From Artocarpus heterophyllus (Eukaryota; Streptophyta; Magnoliopsida; Rosales; Moraceae), in contig CM046341.1 of NCBI GenBank assembly GCA_025403435.1, positions 17,503,319 through 17,567,318 of the forward strand: a stretch of 64,000 bases of DNA. The letters run 5' to 3'. Below are positions 32,112 to 43,641 of this stretch, piece by piece. Numbering within the stretch: the stretch's first letter is position 1; every line of letters starts with the position of its first letter. The notes below the pieces were generated by a model. That model saw only the letters and a list, made by a program, of their open reading frames with translations, searched no databases and was not told the DNA's origin. The translations under genes were made by a program, and so were the position numbers.

Positions 32112-32730
32112 AAGCTCCTAGACCTGATTAGTCTCCATAGACTTCATCTCTATGTTCATGGCCTCTGTCCAGAGTTTTGAATCAACATCCTCTATAGCTT
32201 CTGTGTAAGTATAAGGATCCCTGTCATGTTCATCCGATTCAGCCAAAAAGACTTCTCCATTGAATATATACCTCTCAGGTTAACGCTCGATCCTCCCACT
32301 ATGCCGAAACCCATGAGGTTATTGTTCAGGTTTGTTTGGTTTTTCTACACTGATCGGAACGGTCTCATTTGGAACCTCCAGAGTGATCGAATCACTCCTT
32401 AACTCCTCAAGCACCACTTTGCTTTGAGGTTTAAAGTCGTCCATGTAACTCTCCTTAAGCAAAGTTGCAGTAGTTGAAACCATGATTTTATTTTCCTTTG
32501 GGTTATAAAAATAAACACTTTAGTCCCTTTGGATATCTTACAAACATGCAAACTTCTGAACATGCTTCCAACTTATTCGGATCCTTAAACAGGACATGAG
32601 CCAGACATCCCTATATGCGAATATGGTTTAAGGATGTCTTCCTACCCATTCACAACTCGTGAGGAGTTTTAGGGACCGATTTTGAATGCACATTGTTCAA
32701 AAGATAACATGTCGTTTGTAGTGCATATCC
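32112..32730 (-). pseudogene. Copia-2 integrase C-terminal and linker, decayed
   Basis: No long frame is open, but the region lies between the integrase core and RT, where the integrase C-terminal domain and linker belong. Short recognisable pieces include a downstream RT-lead segment (EDVDSKLWTEAMN-like) near 32160-32200 and the CLAHVLFKDPNKLEAC-like segment near 32550-32600, the latter split by frameshifts. Confidence 0.6.
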
Positions 32731-33963
32731 CTAAAAGGATAAAGGCAATGATGAATAACTCATCATGGACCTAATAATGTCCAACAAAGTCCTATTTCTT
32801 CTCTCTGCTATGCCATTCTGCTGCGGAGTGCCCGGTGCAGTCAAATGGGATAAAATCCCATTCTCTAATAAGTGTTCCAAGAACTCATCAGAAAGGTATT
32901 CCCCACCTCGATCGGATCGAAGTGCCTTTATGGGTCTACCCAATTGCTTTTCCACTTCAGCCCAAAACTCCCTGAACTTGTCAAAAGTTTCGCTTTTATG
33001 GTGCATCAGGTACACATACCCATATCTTGAGTAATCATTAATAAAAGTGACGAAGTACTCATACCTTCCTCGTGCCTGGATGTTCATCGGTCCGCAAACA
33101 TCACTATATACAAGTTCTAGAACCCCTTTGGCCCTATTGTGCTTAGACCCAAATGGTCTTTTGGTCTTTGTACCCTCCAAACAAGATTCACATTGAGGTA
33201 TAGATTCCACCTTCAAGTGACTTAAAGGTCCATCCCTTACCAACCTTTGAATCCTGTTCAGGTTAATATGACCAAGGCGCAAATGCCAAAGATAAGTCTT
33301 ATTAGAGTGAGAAGTTTTAAGTCTTTTAGAGTTATTATCATTCATCTCAACATTAAGCAATAAGTCCATCTTAGGTTTGATAAAATATAGATTATTTTGC
33401 ATCCATCTAGAATAGATAAAAGATTTATTTTTACGAATCACCACTTTATTATTAAAAGAAACCAAGTAGGACCCTTTAAATAAACAAGCTACAGAAATTA
33501 AATTCCTTTTAAATTTAGGAACATAAAAACAATCTTGCAAAAATAAATTCCTATAGTTATCAAAATGAAGATGGACGTCTCCCACTGCTTCCGTTGAGAC
33601 CAAGGATCCATCGCCCATTTGAAGCGTGAAGTCTTCAAGCAGCGGACTTCTCGTTTCTTTGCCCTTCAGAGAAACACAAACATGATTAGTTGCACTAGAA
33701 TCTATGACCCAAATGTCACTGGATTCCTCAACCAAACAAGTTTCTAAATACAGAAGATCACACCTACCTCCTTTGGAAAGGAAGTCCTTGCAATGCTTCT
33801 TGATATGTCTGACCTTTCCACAGAAGAAGCACTTAAGCTTCTTTGGGTTCTTCTTCTTTTTATCCTTGCTCTTGGTAGTAGCAGGAATAGAAGACTTCCC
33901 GTTCTTGGCCTGTTGTTTCTTTCCATTCCTAGAGTTAGGATTGGGACTAGAAGCAACTACCAT
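32731..33963 (-). pseudogene. Copia-2 zinc knuckle, protease and integrase core
   Basis: One 410-codon frame. Zinc knuckle CFFCGKVRHIKKHC, whose G-H spacing is kept but the glycine is altered. Protease site WVIDSSATNHVC. GAG-pre-integrase TYLWHLRLGHINLNRIQ and CESCLEGTKTKRPF. Integrase core with SDVCGPMN, RSDRGGEYLSDEF and PQQNGIAERRNRTL, so all three catalytic acidic residues (DD35E) are present. It stops near 32731. This is the longest preserved retroelement frame in the window. Confidence 0.92.
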
Positions 33964-34679
33964 GTTGGCCTCACCACCCGCAGGAGACTCCCTGATCAGT
34001 AGTTCAAACTCCTATAACTGTTTCATCAGTTCTGTTAAAGTTATATCCTGTCTATTGCTTAAATTAATTGTAGGTCTAAATGAAATTAATTCCTTTGACA
34101 GAGTCTCAAAGACCATAGTCATCTGAGTTTCAGCATCGATGTCGGCTCCATTGGTTTGAGCCTCAACGAGGTAACCCATGACCAACATCATATGCTCCTT
34201 TACAGATGTCTTGGCCTCTGTTTACAGTTTAGAAGTTTTTGAAGCGCCCCTTGCCGCTTTGTTATGGCTTGGCCTCCATAATATCTTCAAGATTATCCAA
34301 GATCTGCTTTGTAGTCTCATAATCCTGATGTTGAGCCTGCAGCACGTTGTTCATGCTAGCCATAACACAGCAGCGGGCCTGATCATTAGCATCTTTCCAG
34401 CAATCATACGCTTGGAATTGCTCATTAGTTGAGTCTCCCGTAGGCTTGAGAGGACAAGGGGTTGTCAGTATATATTTCAGTTTCTCAAAGGATAGGATGA
34501 TATCCAGGTTCCGTTTCTTATCATTATAATTCTCACCAGTTAATAGGTTTTTGTCAAGTATCAATGATAAAGCATTTTTAGACATTTTTAATCTACAATA
34601 AAGAATCATATACCAAACATAAGCAAATATATCATAAAAGTTTAGTAAGATAACACAATCATGTAAAAAATACAAATGT
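33964..34679 (-). pseudogene. Copia-2 gag
   Basis: The frame 34262-34675 covers the gag N-terminus (KNALSLILDKNLLTGENYND, RNLDIILSFEKLKYILT) up to the QAQHQDYETTKQILDNLEDI segment. A frameshift at about 34260 and stops near 34015 divide the rest of gag up to the zinc knuckle. The first ATG of the frame is some codons upstream of the true gag start, which is probably the methionine before SKNALS. Confidence 0.85.
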
Positions 34680-36230
34680 GTTTATGTGTCAAAACCTTGA
34701 AAATATTACAACCTTACAACGATAATTCCCAACTCAGAATTCAACAAGCTCCTAGGGGAGTCATGCCAAATTCAATCAGGAACACGGATCCCCTCATGAT
34801 TAATATATGCCATCCAGGACCTGTATGATCCAGCATATATTAATAATCGTTTCTTTGGCTATTAATTTATTAACAGAGCTCCTATGAGAGGTTAATAATA
34901 AAATTAACGTGAGTGTATAACCATCGTTTCAATATTTTATCCATGATTTATAATCACCACCTAGGAGTGTACAACCATAAATCATGCTAAAATACCTTAT
35001 CCTCTCGGAGATCCAATCTGGTACATGATAGAATCCCTTCCTAGGAGTCGGGACCATCATGTTCTACCTATAGACCAACGATGGAGGCCTTAGGTTCTCT
35101 CTTCGAAAACCTTCTCCCACTTAATCTTTTGAAATCAAGGTTTTATTTTAAGGATATTCATGAACAATTTTAATATGAGCGGCGCTCCCTATTCTATATG
35201 ACATGTTAACAATATACATGGCAAATCATATTATAATACAGACAAGCAAAGCAATCAAGCAAAGGTATAAGCAAAATAATAAATAAATGTAATATTATGG
35301 CTCCACCCTAGAGAATAAAAAACTAAGATTACAAGTAAATAATCGAGACATATTATCGATTCTTCATCCTTGAATCCTCAAGCTGTATCCTTCTTCATGT
35401 AATTCCCATCTTTAAGTCTTCAATCTCGTATGAATCAAATACTTTATATTTCCAGTCAGATCCAAATTTAATGTTCTTAGAATTGTCCTAAGAATAAAAT
35501 TAAAACTGCATCGGAAAAACTGCATCTCGGTCGGCAGGCCAATCTGAGTGATCGGCCTGCCGGTCATGCTCCAACGGCCTGTGGATCAGGAAGATCGGCC
35601 TGCCGACTCATGAAAGTTCAGCCTGTCGCCAGAGCCACCTGATTGTTGCCCCATTAATGGCCTACCAAACCACAAGTCTAGTCTGTTGATCTGCGACCAT
35701 CAGCCTACCGAACTGTGAGGTTCGACATGCCGATCGAGCAGAAATCTCCATTTCAAAAATGCAATTTTTAATGCAATTCATCAATTTTATTTTCAATAAT
35801 TCAAAAACATAAAATTAGAGACTCAGAAAATACCTAGGAGCATCATCATCAATCTTCTAGATCCATCTTCTAGATCCGTCTTCTCCAAATAATTATTTAA
35901 TTACAAAATTCTTAAAAATTTAAAATTAAATAACAATTCCTAGACAGAGATGATAGTTCGCCATCTAATTACATGAAAAACCTAGATACACATTCTAACC
36001 TCTAAGGAACCATAACCGGTATAAATTATTTAATAGATAATTAAATAAGAATTTAATGAACCATAATTAATTAATAAACATTCACCACATAATCTATGAC
36101 AACATATATAATATATAGAAACCTAGAGTGCCAACTCTCTATAAAATTAAATTCAAGAATAAGAGAGATTAAGATCACAAAATTTATACATATAACATGA
36201 TCACAAACTCGTAAATTTATATAAAAAGTC
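34680..36230 (-). other. Copia-2 leader
   Basis: Untranslated leader between the primer site and gag, about 1.5 kb, without a supported frame. It contains direct words of CCTAGGAG(T/A) spaced through 34750-35060 and a GC-rich block of GATCGGCCTGCCG-like motifs at 35525-35745. Confidence 0.6.
35525..35745. repeat. GC-rich motif block in the Copia-2 leader
   Basis: About eight to ten copies of GGTCGGCAGGCC / GATCGGCCTGCCG in both orientations. It is the same word as in the Copia-2 LTR and in the chromovirus LTR at 1225-1450. Confidence 0.65.
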
Positions 36231-36243
36231 AACTTTGATACCA
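36231..36243 (-). other. Primer binding site of Copia-2
   Basis: The minus strand reads TGGTATCAAAGTT two bases from the 5' LTR, an initiator-Met type site with one change. Confidence 0.8.
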
Positions 36244-36245
36244 AG

Positions 36246-37830
36246 TGTTGGAAAAAGGGTGCGCAGCGAAATTTTAAAATTTTTACATCAAAGTAATTTC
36301 CAAAACACAAGTTTGACATGCTATATGCACAAATTAACCAGATCTTACTAACCTTTGTGTGCCGAAGAACCCTCGCAAAACGTGAAGAGAAGTAACATTC
36401 CAGAAGAGCCTAAACCAACTGGTCTTCTTTGCTATTCTCTATCCACGACCGGAGTGAGTGTAGGCTCACACGTACAGCTCTTCCACCAGGTGGCTCTCCT
36501 TCCAACCAATCGAGAGAAACCAAAGCAAGTTTCGTGATTTATGAACAAAAGCTCTCAGGGAGTTTTCAGATTCTCACTAGCAGAGTATCACTCTTAATCT
36601 CTCAATTGATCTTAGTAACTCTTAAGACTTACTCTCTTTATATAGAGATTGGTCTTGGGGTTAGTCCTTATCAGATTAGGTCTCAAAAACTCAAAATAGA
36701 ATCAAGTTTAGATCAATATCTGATAAGATTCACATGAAAATGCATGATCTATCCTTTGCAGATCTGTAGGCCGAACACGTCCATTGACAGGCCAAACTGT
36801 CGAATAAAAATCTCGCGAATCTTTTATTTTCCACCCGAGATTCTATAGGATAAAGTCTCAGTTTTAATTCAAATAACCCAAGAGAGAAGTTATTTGATCA
36901 AAACAACTTTATCTAGATAATCTCTAAGAAAAAAAAATAATTCCCAATAATTCTACAAGTTTATGTTGATCTAATTTATCTAAAATTAAACCAACCGATA
37001 AACAGACAAGAATTATCCAATCCCAATAATTCAACAAGTTTATCTTGAATCAATTTTATCACAAAATTCATTCAACTGATAAACAGAAATAAATTATCCG
37101 ATTCTTTCAAATTTTAACAAATCCAATAAATTCGACATAAGTTACCAATTATAGGAAAAGTACGTCGTGTCGTTACAAGATGTTGTGAGCTCGCAAAGGG
37201 GACCCAATGGACTTATATAGTTCAAGCTCCTGATAATTACAAAATCCAATATCCCAGATATACATTTCATAATTATCAACTCCAACGCTACTCCACTAAA
37301 AGCTTGGAGCTGCACTCTCGAACTACATAGAATTACGAAGCTCGTATAGCTAAGTCTCCACGACATATCATAGTGTATCGTATCCCTATATGATAATCCA
37401 TAATCGGCTTAAGGACAAGTTCTATCTCACCTTCCCAATTATTTTTATCTTACATTCTATTATCTCACCATCAGAAAACTTACCATGCAAAGACAGTATA
37501 CCATTCGGTTACACCTATGTATCCAAATGGTTGAGCACTTCAGTTTTTCAATTGCAGGATAATGCACATAAGAGGATATCATTACTCCTGAAGAGGAGCT
37601 ATGGATTCCTAATCTATGAATAACAGGTCTACGCTATCAAGAGTTATGCCTCCAACGTACCGGCATGCATACCACTATTAAGATGTGGGTGTCACCATTT
37701 GGCACATCAAAAGACACAAGCCAAGACAACGGACCCACTATTCATCTCAAGATTAAGATACAACACAAATGATTGTCTAAAATGAATCAATTTTTTGAGA
37801 CAAAATTATTAATCCAAATCAATTCACTTT
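36246..37830 (-). repeat. Copia-2 5' LTR, truncated (1585 bp)
   Basis: It matches 28596-30226 of the other LTR from TGTTGGAAAAAGGG onward. Similarity stops after AATTCACTTT at 37830, so the last 400 bp are absent. At the break the word TTTTTGAGACAAA occurs twice (37793 and 37828), which suggests a templated repair junction. Confidence 0.85.
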
Positions 37831-39010
37831 TTGAGACAAAGTGCTGAATTATGGGAGGCATTTTAATGACTTAATATTAAGTGAGGGTTCTACTTTTATT
37901 TTTATTTTATAGTTTATTATTATGTCACATCACATATATAGCATCATATACACAGCATCACATACATGGCATAATAATAACAGAATAAGTGTGTCATAGC
38001 ATGGCCCAAATCTAGATTGATCTTCATAAGCCAATATGAAGGTTAATGGTCAATCCTAGGTAATCTTCATCTCCATGGATTTCCTTAGATTGCCATGAAC
38101 GGACTCCATCTTGAGCCTCTATCTTGGACCTCCATCTATCTTGATCTTGGGATTTGATTTTACATTACAAATTGCAATCTAAACTATTCTATTTCTACTA
38201 AATAAATGAATAAATTACAACAAATTGAAAAATGACACACAGGTCGTATTTAAAATTACAAACCCAAAATAAATTAAATAAATCCTGCCAATCACATTGG
38301 TATGAAGGGCCATGCTATGCACCATGCAATTCACACTAAGCACATAAATATAATAATATAATTTTATTATAGTTAAATTTTTATTATGACCAAAACGATA
38401 TATGATGAATTAATTCGAGGTCAAGGGGCAGCACCCCTTGCGGGGTCCAAGGGGCAGCACCCCTGGCAGCCGATTAAGAGGTGAGGGTCAAGGGGGCATC
38501 GCCTCCGAAAGGTAAACAATTTACCTTGTTTAAATGGGTTGCTACCTTATTTTTTTAATCTTAATTAATCAAATTACCTAATCTGTTCAAAACATAATTA
38601 CATAATCTCTGTTTAAAATTTAAACAGATTCATGAAATTTATTGATCTGTTCTAAACCAATCATCCTTGTTTAATAATTAAACAGACCCTATGATATTTA
38701 TTAATCTGTTCAAAATAGATTATCACTATTTAACATTTAAACAGTTCATCACCTTAATAAAACTGAAACCATATTTACAATATATCGTTTACTCATCTTA
38801 AACAGATTACTAGATTCTTGTTAAATTGTAATATTAATCAAATTAACAACAATAAGTTATAAGAAACAGTAATCGTATTAATCAAATTAACACGGTAAAA
38901 ATGTTTAATCAAATAAAGCCTCAAACACATTAATCTAATTAATGTATAAATCGATCCATGCATATCACATACACACAAACTATATAAAATCAATTTAATC
39001 AAATTCGTAA
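37831..39010 (-). other. Copia-1 leader, part next to the primer site
   Basis: AT-rich untranslated leader, about 1.2 kb. At 38421-38508 it has a GC-rich block in which GGTCAAGGGGCAGCACCCC is repeated with variations (two or three copies), a type of block often seen in plant copia leaders. Further left are repeated CATCACATA(C/T)A words at 37925-37970. No frame is supported. Confidence 0.6.
38421..38508. repeat. GC-rich GGGGCAGCACCCC repeats in the Copia-1 leader
   Basis: Imperfect repeats of CAAGGGGCAGCACCCCT(T/G)GC with internal dyad symmetry (GGGG...CCCC), which could form hairpins in the RNA. They stand out against about 75 percent AT surroundings. Confidence 0.7.
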
Positions 39011-39025
39011 GTCACTCTGATACCA
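39011..39025 (-). other. Primer binding site of Copia-1
   Basis: The minus strand reads TGGTATCAGAGTGAC next to the 5' LTR, complementary to the initiator-Met tRNA 3' end. Confidence 0.88.
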
Positions 39026-39026
39026 T

Positions 39027-40584
39027 TTTTGGGTTTTGTTGGATTTTGTGATTCAAATAAGTAGCAAAAAATTAAAATTAATTCTCAGAAAACCCTCGCA
39101 GGATCCATGCAATTTGATTAGATTGATAAAAAAGTCATAGAATCTTACCAAGACAACAAAAAGGGGGAAGATTTTTGGAAGGAAGAGAGCGGGTTCACTC
39201 CGATGACACCCTAACTTGAGCTTTTTGTATTTGAGATCGGATTCAAACATTGTTACTTAGAGCAACACCCTTTGCAGGTATCCACACAAACAGACTTTCT
39301 CAAAAACAAATTGGTGTGCTAGCACCCTCTCCTTTGCGTTAAATGACTCTTTCTAATTTTTAGGGTTTTTAATTTTCTCGCCTTTTAGAATAATAGAACG
39401 CCTTCTTTCTTCTTAATTCGGCTAAAAACCCTAAAACAAATATATATATATCTATTGACTTTGAGATAGAGTCAGATTTTAACTAAGGTAAACTATAATT
39501 CGAATATGATTTAGATAACCTAGATAATGTCTGTAATTTGAATATGATTCAGAGAATTTGGATAATGTCAGATTTAATGAGCCTAGACATATCTAGTACA
39601 TCAAATCTGGACATTATTAGGTTCATTGAACCTAGACACAATAAACCCAAAATTCATTTTTGATATGTTCTAAGTGTGCGACCCTGTAGGTTCACATAAC
39701 GTTGGTAGTGGGCTTGAAATTCCGTTTCTGGCCCACAAATCATAAGCAGCCTCTAGCAAGACATTATGATTACCCAAGTTATGCGATTGTCAATAATCTG
39801 ACATAACCTAACCTACAATAAGTATTAAAATCCTTTTGTCACTAGATTTCTTGATTGAACATAAGGCGTGGTTTATGTCATCCTTATACTATTCAATCAT
39901 ATTATTTCTCGATCTTAAATAGACTGATATTGATAACCCTTATCAATTCATTCCAGTATGGCCATACATTTTTCTTTAGTCTAACTTATCGAGGGGCCCA
40001 TAGATATCTTTCTCATAATAAATGAGGGACAAATTCCTTCTTAATCACTCACATTCCTTACATGATTCACTCTATATCCAACAACAATCTATTCCATCAT
40101 CCTGTTAAAGATAATATTAGAATATGTCAAAATATAGAACTTGTCATGTGGGAAACAATGGTGATTTCAAGTCAGAGGACTAGGATAATACTATTGTGAT
40201 GAGAATCACTTATGACAATTATCGATGCAGTATTCTCATAGCGGGTCGATCCAATACATCATTTCTCAAATATGTATCTATGAGTTGACTTAGTATCTCA
40301 TACACATGATTAGTAAAACATAATCATCAATCAAACTTCATACTAGTTTTCATTCATTATTATCCCATTAATAATGACCGATTAGGGGTAATTTAGAATA
40401 TACTTCAATTTTCACCTAAGAGTTTTACTATCATGTCTCATACTTGATGACCTTACGCAGAATTAAGTATTCGTAGAATTAGAATAAAAAACAATAATGA
40501 AAATGCCTCTTTATTAATAAAATGCAAATGTAACAAAGTTAAAATGTGGTCATTACATAATTGGCCGAGGGCACATCACTAACA
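39027..40584 (-). repeat. Copia-1 5' LTR (1558 bp)
   Basis: It matches 23187-24785 throughout, with many substitutions. It ends CATCACTAACA, followed by the target duplication GCGAC (40585-40589), after which the Gypsy-1 LTR resumes with CAGTTGCGG. It has one fewer 38-bp internal repeat than the 3' LTR. Confidence 0.88.
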
Positions 40585-40589
40585 GCGAC

Positions 40590-40733
40590 CAGTTGCGGTG
40601 TGGCCCGAGAGACCCTAAAAAGCACTTCAGACAAACGATCCAAGCTTATTAGGAATAGTTATCTATTCATCATAGCTTTGTCGACCCCCTGAAGTAAAGC
40701 TCCTCGGTGGTGGCATCGAGCTCACCTTCAACA
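40590..40733 (-). repeat. Gypsy-1 left LTR, second part
   Basis: It matches 50735-50876 and completes the LTR begun at 22705-23186. It ends CTTCAACA, followed by the polypurine tract region. Confidence 0.88.
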
Positions 40734-40749
40734 GTAGCCCCCAGTTCAC
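40734..40749 (-). other. Polypurine tract of Gypsy-1
   Basis: The minus strand reads GTGAACTGGGGGCTAC before the 3' LTR. Gypsy-2 has GTGAACTGGGGGTTAC at the same place. Confidence 0.8.
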
Positions 40750-40958
40750 TTGGTCGATGCTCGACCGAGTGGACTATGCCGAGTGGGTGGGGTCGGCTCA
40801 AGATGGAAGTCTAAATAACGTCCCGAGGTAGTGCAAGATGAAAGGTCACATGATGACACTTGGAGGGACACGTGTCGTAAAAGCGATCGAGTATTTCCCT
40901 GACAGGCTAATCATCGCACCTTTTTGTTTTCTACGTCTGAGTTTTGCGCTTGGAATGG

Positions 40959-40970
40959 CTATAAATAGGG
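40959..40970 (+). promoter_or_regulatory. TATA box of the Gypsy-1 antisense gene
   Basis: CTATAAATAGGG lies 149 bp upstream of the antisense gene start. The same sequence at the same distance is found in Gypsy-2 (61651-61662, minus). Conservation of sequence and spacing in two diverged copies supports a real promoter that is separate from the LTR. Confidence 0.65.
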
Positions 40971-41118
40971 CTTTTCTTCTTGTTATTTTCATGTGCAATC
41001 AAGGCCATACTCCGCTACCTTTGAGTTTTAGCTACCAAGCCATAGTTGACTACTCGAGAACTCTTTATTCCCAAGCTTCCATGACCTAATCAAGTACTTT
41101 CTCGAGAAGTGTGAGAAA

Positions 41119-43641
41119 ATGAGTGACCTTTTGAGCTCCCAAAATGTTAACATCTTCTGGTCAGACAATAGCGCTGAGACTGAGGAGTTGACCTTTGAGG
41201 AGGTCGGTATTGGAGCATTATCTCAAGAACAGGGCAGAACAGGCCAACTGGTTGAAATATTAAAGGTTGATGTTGAACAGCACCTAAGCAGGAGTTCCTC
41301 AACTTGATGGATGGGGGGCACCTGGTAAGACTGTGTAGGGGCGAGGATCCCTACATTAGAGTGGCCTCTATCGACAGGTCTCGAGTTACAACCCAGGAGC
41401 GGGCTGAGCTAGAGTTAGCCGTCGATGTACCAAGCACCTTCAGCCGAAACTCTAGGGCCCCTATCCAGGTCATGGGTAGGGTGACAGTTGACATTTTCGA
41501 CGAGGAGGAAGCCACCGAGGAGGCAAAGTCGGAGATGAACGCCGTTGACTGCTTATCGCGTAACCCAGCCCGGGCAAACATTTATCGCGGCCTACTCCAA
41601 TGTAATGACAGCATCCTAGCTTGAGGACCTGCTCTAAGAATTTGATATTTTAGATGACATCATCCTTATCATGCCTGAGGAGAATGATTCACCCCTAACT
41701 CTGCTCGAGGGGTGTATAACATTGTACGTGGAGTTTTTCAGGGCTGGCTGTGCCTGTTGTTCCATCCATTTCTACATCAGGCACTCAATGACCTGAATGT
41801 GTGCCCAGCCCAACTTAACCCAAACAACTACAGGTCGTTGATCGAGATGTATATATTATGGAGGTACCATCGGGCTACCGAGATGTTATGGGAAGCTTTT
41901 AAACAAGTTTACAAGATGAAGAAACTTCCCTGGCAGTTCAGCTGGTATTACGTCACCGGCTTCAAGAAGGATTTTATTTTGGGCAACCCTGACTTAGACC
42001 AGCTCTAGAAGTTCAAGTGGTTCTATGTCAGGGAAAATTATTTACCCCAAGCCGGTAAGGCCATCCCTGCAGATCAGCGCGTCCTAAGGACATTTAAGCA
42101 GGGGCACGTTTGGTCTAAGAGGCCTTTGGCACCGAGCCACATCATTAGGGCAGTCAAAGACCTGTTTAACAAGCCAGAGGCCACGACACAGCAGGCATTC
42201 CTACTTGAGAAAGAAACCCTTTCCCGTTATAGCTGGTTTAGGGAGTCTAGCAGAACCAATCCCCCTTCCAACATACAACCTGCCTGGTTGGCAGGGCAGG
42301 TGACAATAGCGAGACTGAGCGCCGTCGATATCCCGGGGCTGAGCACCTCTAAATTGAGTGGCCGATGATGGAGCCATCATTGTCTAGAACTGAGGACTCA
42401 TTGAGTGGCTCCTTCAACGCGGGGCCACCCATAGCAGACGAGGGCCTTATGGACATGATTCAGTTCCTATGCTTGTATGGTCAGCTTCGAATTGGAGGTG
42501 AGCTTTGAGTTTTTTTTTTTACCAAGCTTGTCCTGACTTGGAGGATTTACTTGGTTTTGTAGAGATGTCTTCCCAACCAACCAACGTAGAAGAAAGGTGA
42601 GCCATGATGGAGCGCCTTCATCGCCAAAAGGGGAAGGCAGTGGCCTGGAAGAAGCGGAAGAGGACTCCAAGGCCAGAGCTACCATCAAGGTCCGAGTAGC
42701 TGCCGTAGTCTGAGCGACCATCCCAAACAATCCAAGTTCCCCTACCACTGCAGATGAGGATTGGGGCATCGTCGAGCCAAACCCCACCTCTCGCTGTCAC
42801 AACCGCCGTAGTGCTTCCCACGAGAGACCCTCCGAGAAGGTGACCAAATTACAGCTGCCACATCCTCGAACACCTTGAAGATGTTGTTCCTAATGAGTCA
42901 TTCCTAAAGAACCTCTGAGGAGAGGATTTCGAGGGTCTATCCAGCACTCCCTTCTGCTCTGCTGCCAAGATGAGTTAAAGAATTTGAAACTAAGCTCCGT
43001 TTGACTTCATTTTTGTGCTCTGACCTCTATCTTTTTAGGCGTGCGCATTCTTGGACCTTGCCTACATGACCGAGCGGAAGGAGTTGAACCTAGAGAGGGA
43101 GAGGCTCAAGAAGTCTATCAAAAAAGCCAAGGTTAAGAAGGAGCTTGATGCTAAGAACATTAAGCTAGAACAAATCAAGGAGGCTACTGCTCGGGCCAAA
43201 GACGAGGCCAGGAAGGCAAAAGAGGAAGTCGAGAAAGCCAAGGCAATGACGAAAAAGGTGAGGAAGGTAGCCGAAAAGGCGAGAAATGAGGCCGGCCAGT
43301 CTTAGGACAAGGTTGTCCTACTCAGGGATCAGTTGTAGGCCTCTTAGGCCAAGCATTAGCATTTTTGGGAGGAGCTGCTTGGCCGACTCGCCTAGGCCGT
43401 GGAGGACTTTAAGGCATCCCCAGAGTACGCTAATTACTACTACTTCGGCATGACCAATTATGAGACTACCTCATCAGGAAGCATCCTGAGGCAGTGGACT
43501 TTGACTGGTCACTCATTGTTGAGCCAAAACAGGGGGAGCGTAGCAGTCCGAGCAAGAGGAGGTCGTCGAAGTGGACTACAAAGATAACGGGGACAACCAG
43601 AGTGGAGACGGTGATGTCGGGGAAGGGGTCCAGGCCTAGTT
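41119..43641 (+). pseudogene. Antisense gene of Gypsy-1 (Tat-type extra ORF)
   Basis: Read opposite to gag-pol. Parts: N-terminus MSDLLSSQNVNIFWSDNSAE (41119); an acidic middle (41304-41624); a segment at 41640-42008 with SPLTLLEGCITLYVEFFRAG and LNPNNYRSLIEMYILWRYHR, which resembles the Pfam family named putative gypsy type transposon (Transposase_28); a linker (42126-42368); and a long Lys/Glu coiled coil (43051-43305, LKKSIKKAKVKKELDAKNIK). The end is near 43641. Several stops and frame changes occur. CTCTATCTTTTTAG before 43040 could be an intron acceptor. Antisense extra frames are known in Tat elements; their function is not established. Confidence 0.75.

Larger units (their letters stand above)
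28596..37830 (-). mobile_element. Copia-2, Ty1/copia, inserted in the Copia-1 leader
   Basis: Minus-strand element: 5' LTR 36246-37830 (truncated), primer site 36231-36243, leader 34680-36230, gag, protease, integrase, RT, RNase H, polypurine tract 30627-30641, 3' LTR 28596-30626. The outer 400 bp of the 5' LTR are missing, with no target duplication at that side. A deletion therefore removed the LTR end and perhaps some of the Copia-1 leader. Stops and frameshifts are present throughout, but RT, integrase and RNase H are fairly well kept. Confidence 0.88.
23187..40584 (-). mobile_element. Copia-1, Ty1/copia, inserted in the Gypsy-1 left LTR
   Basis: Minus-strand element: 5' LTR 39027-40584, primer site 39011-39025, leader 37831-39010 and 28311-28595, gag-pol 24800-28310, polypurine tract 24786-24800, 3' LTR 23187-24785. 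It is interrupted by Copia-2 (28596-37830). The two LTRs are clearly diverged (many substitutions and one missing 38-bp repeat), so the insertion is not recent. The RNase H domain is deleted. Confidence 0.88.

Noticed and set aside
41351..41581. Minus-strand frame inside Gypsy-1
   Set aside because: It is the shadow of the antisense gene's acidic segment and has no independent support.
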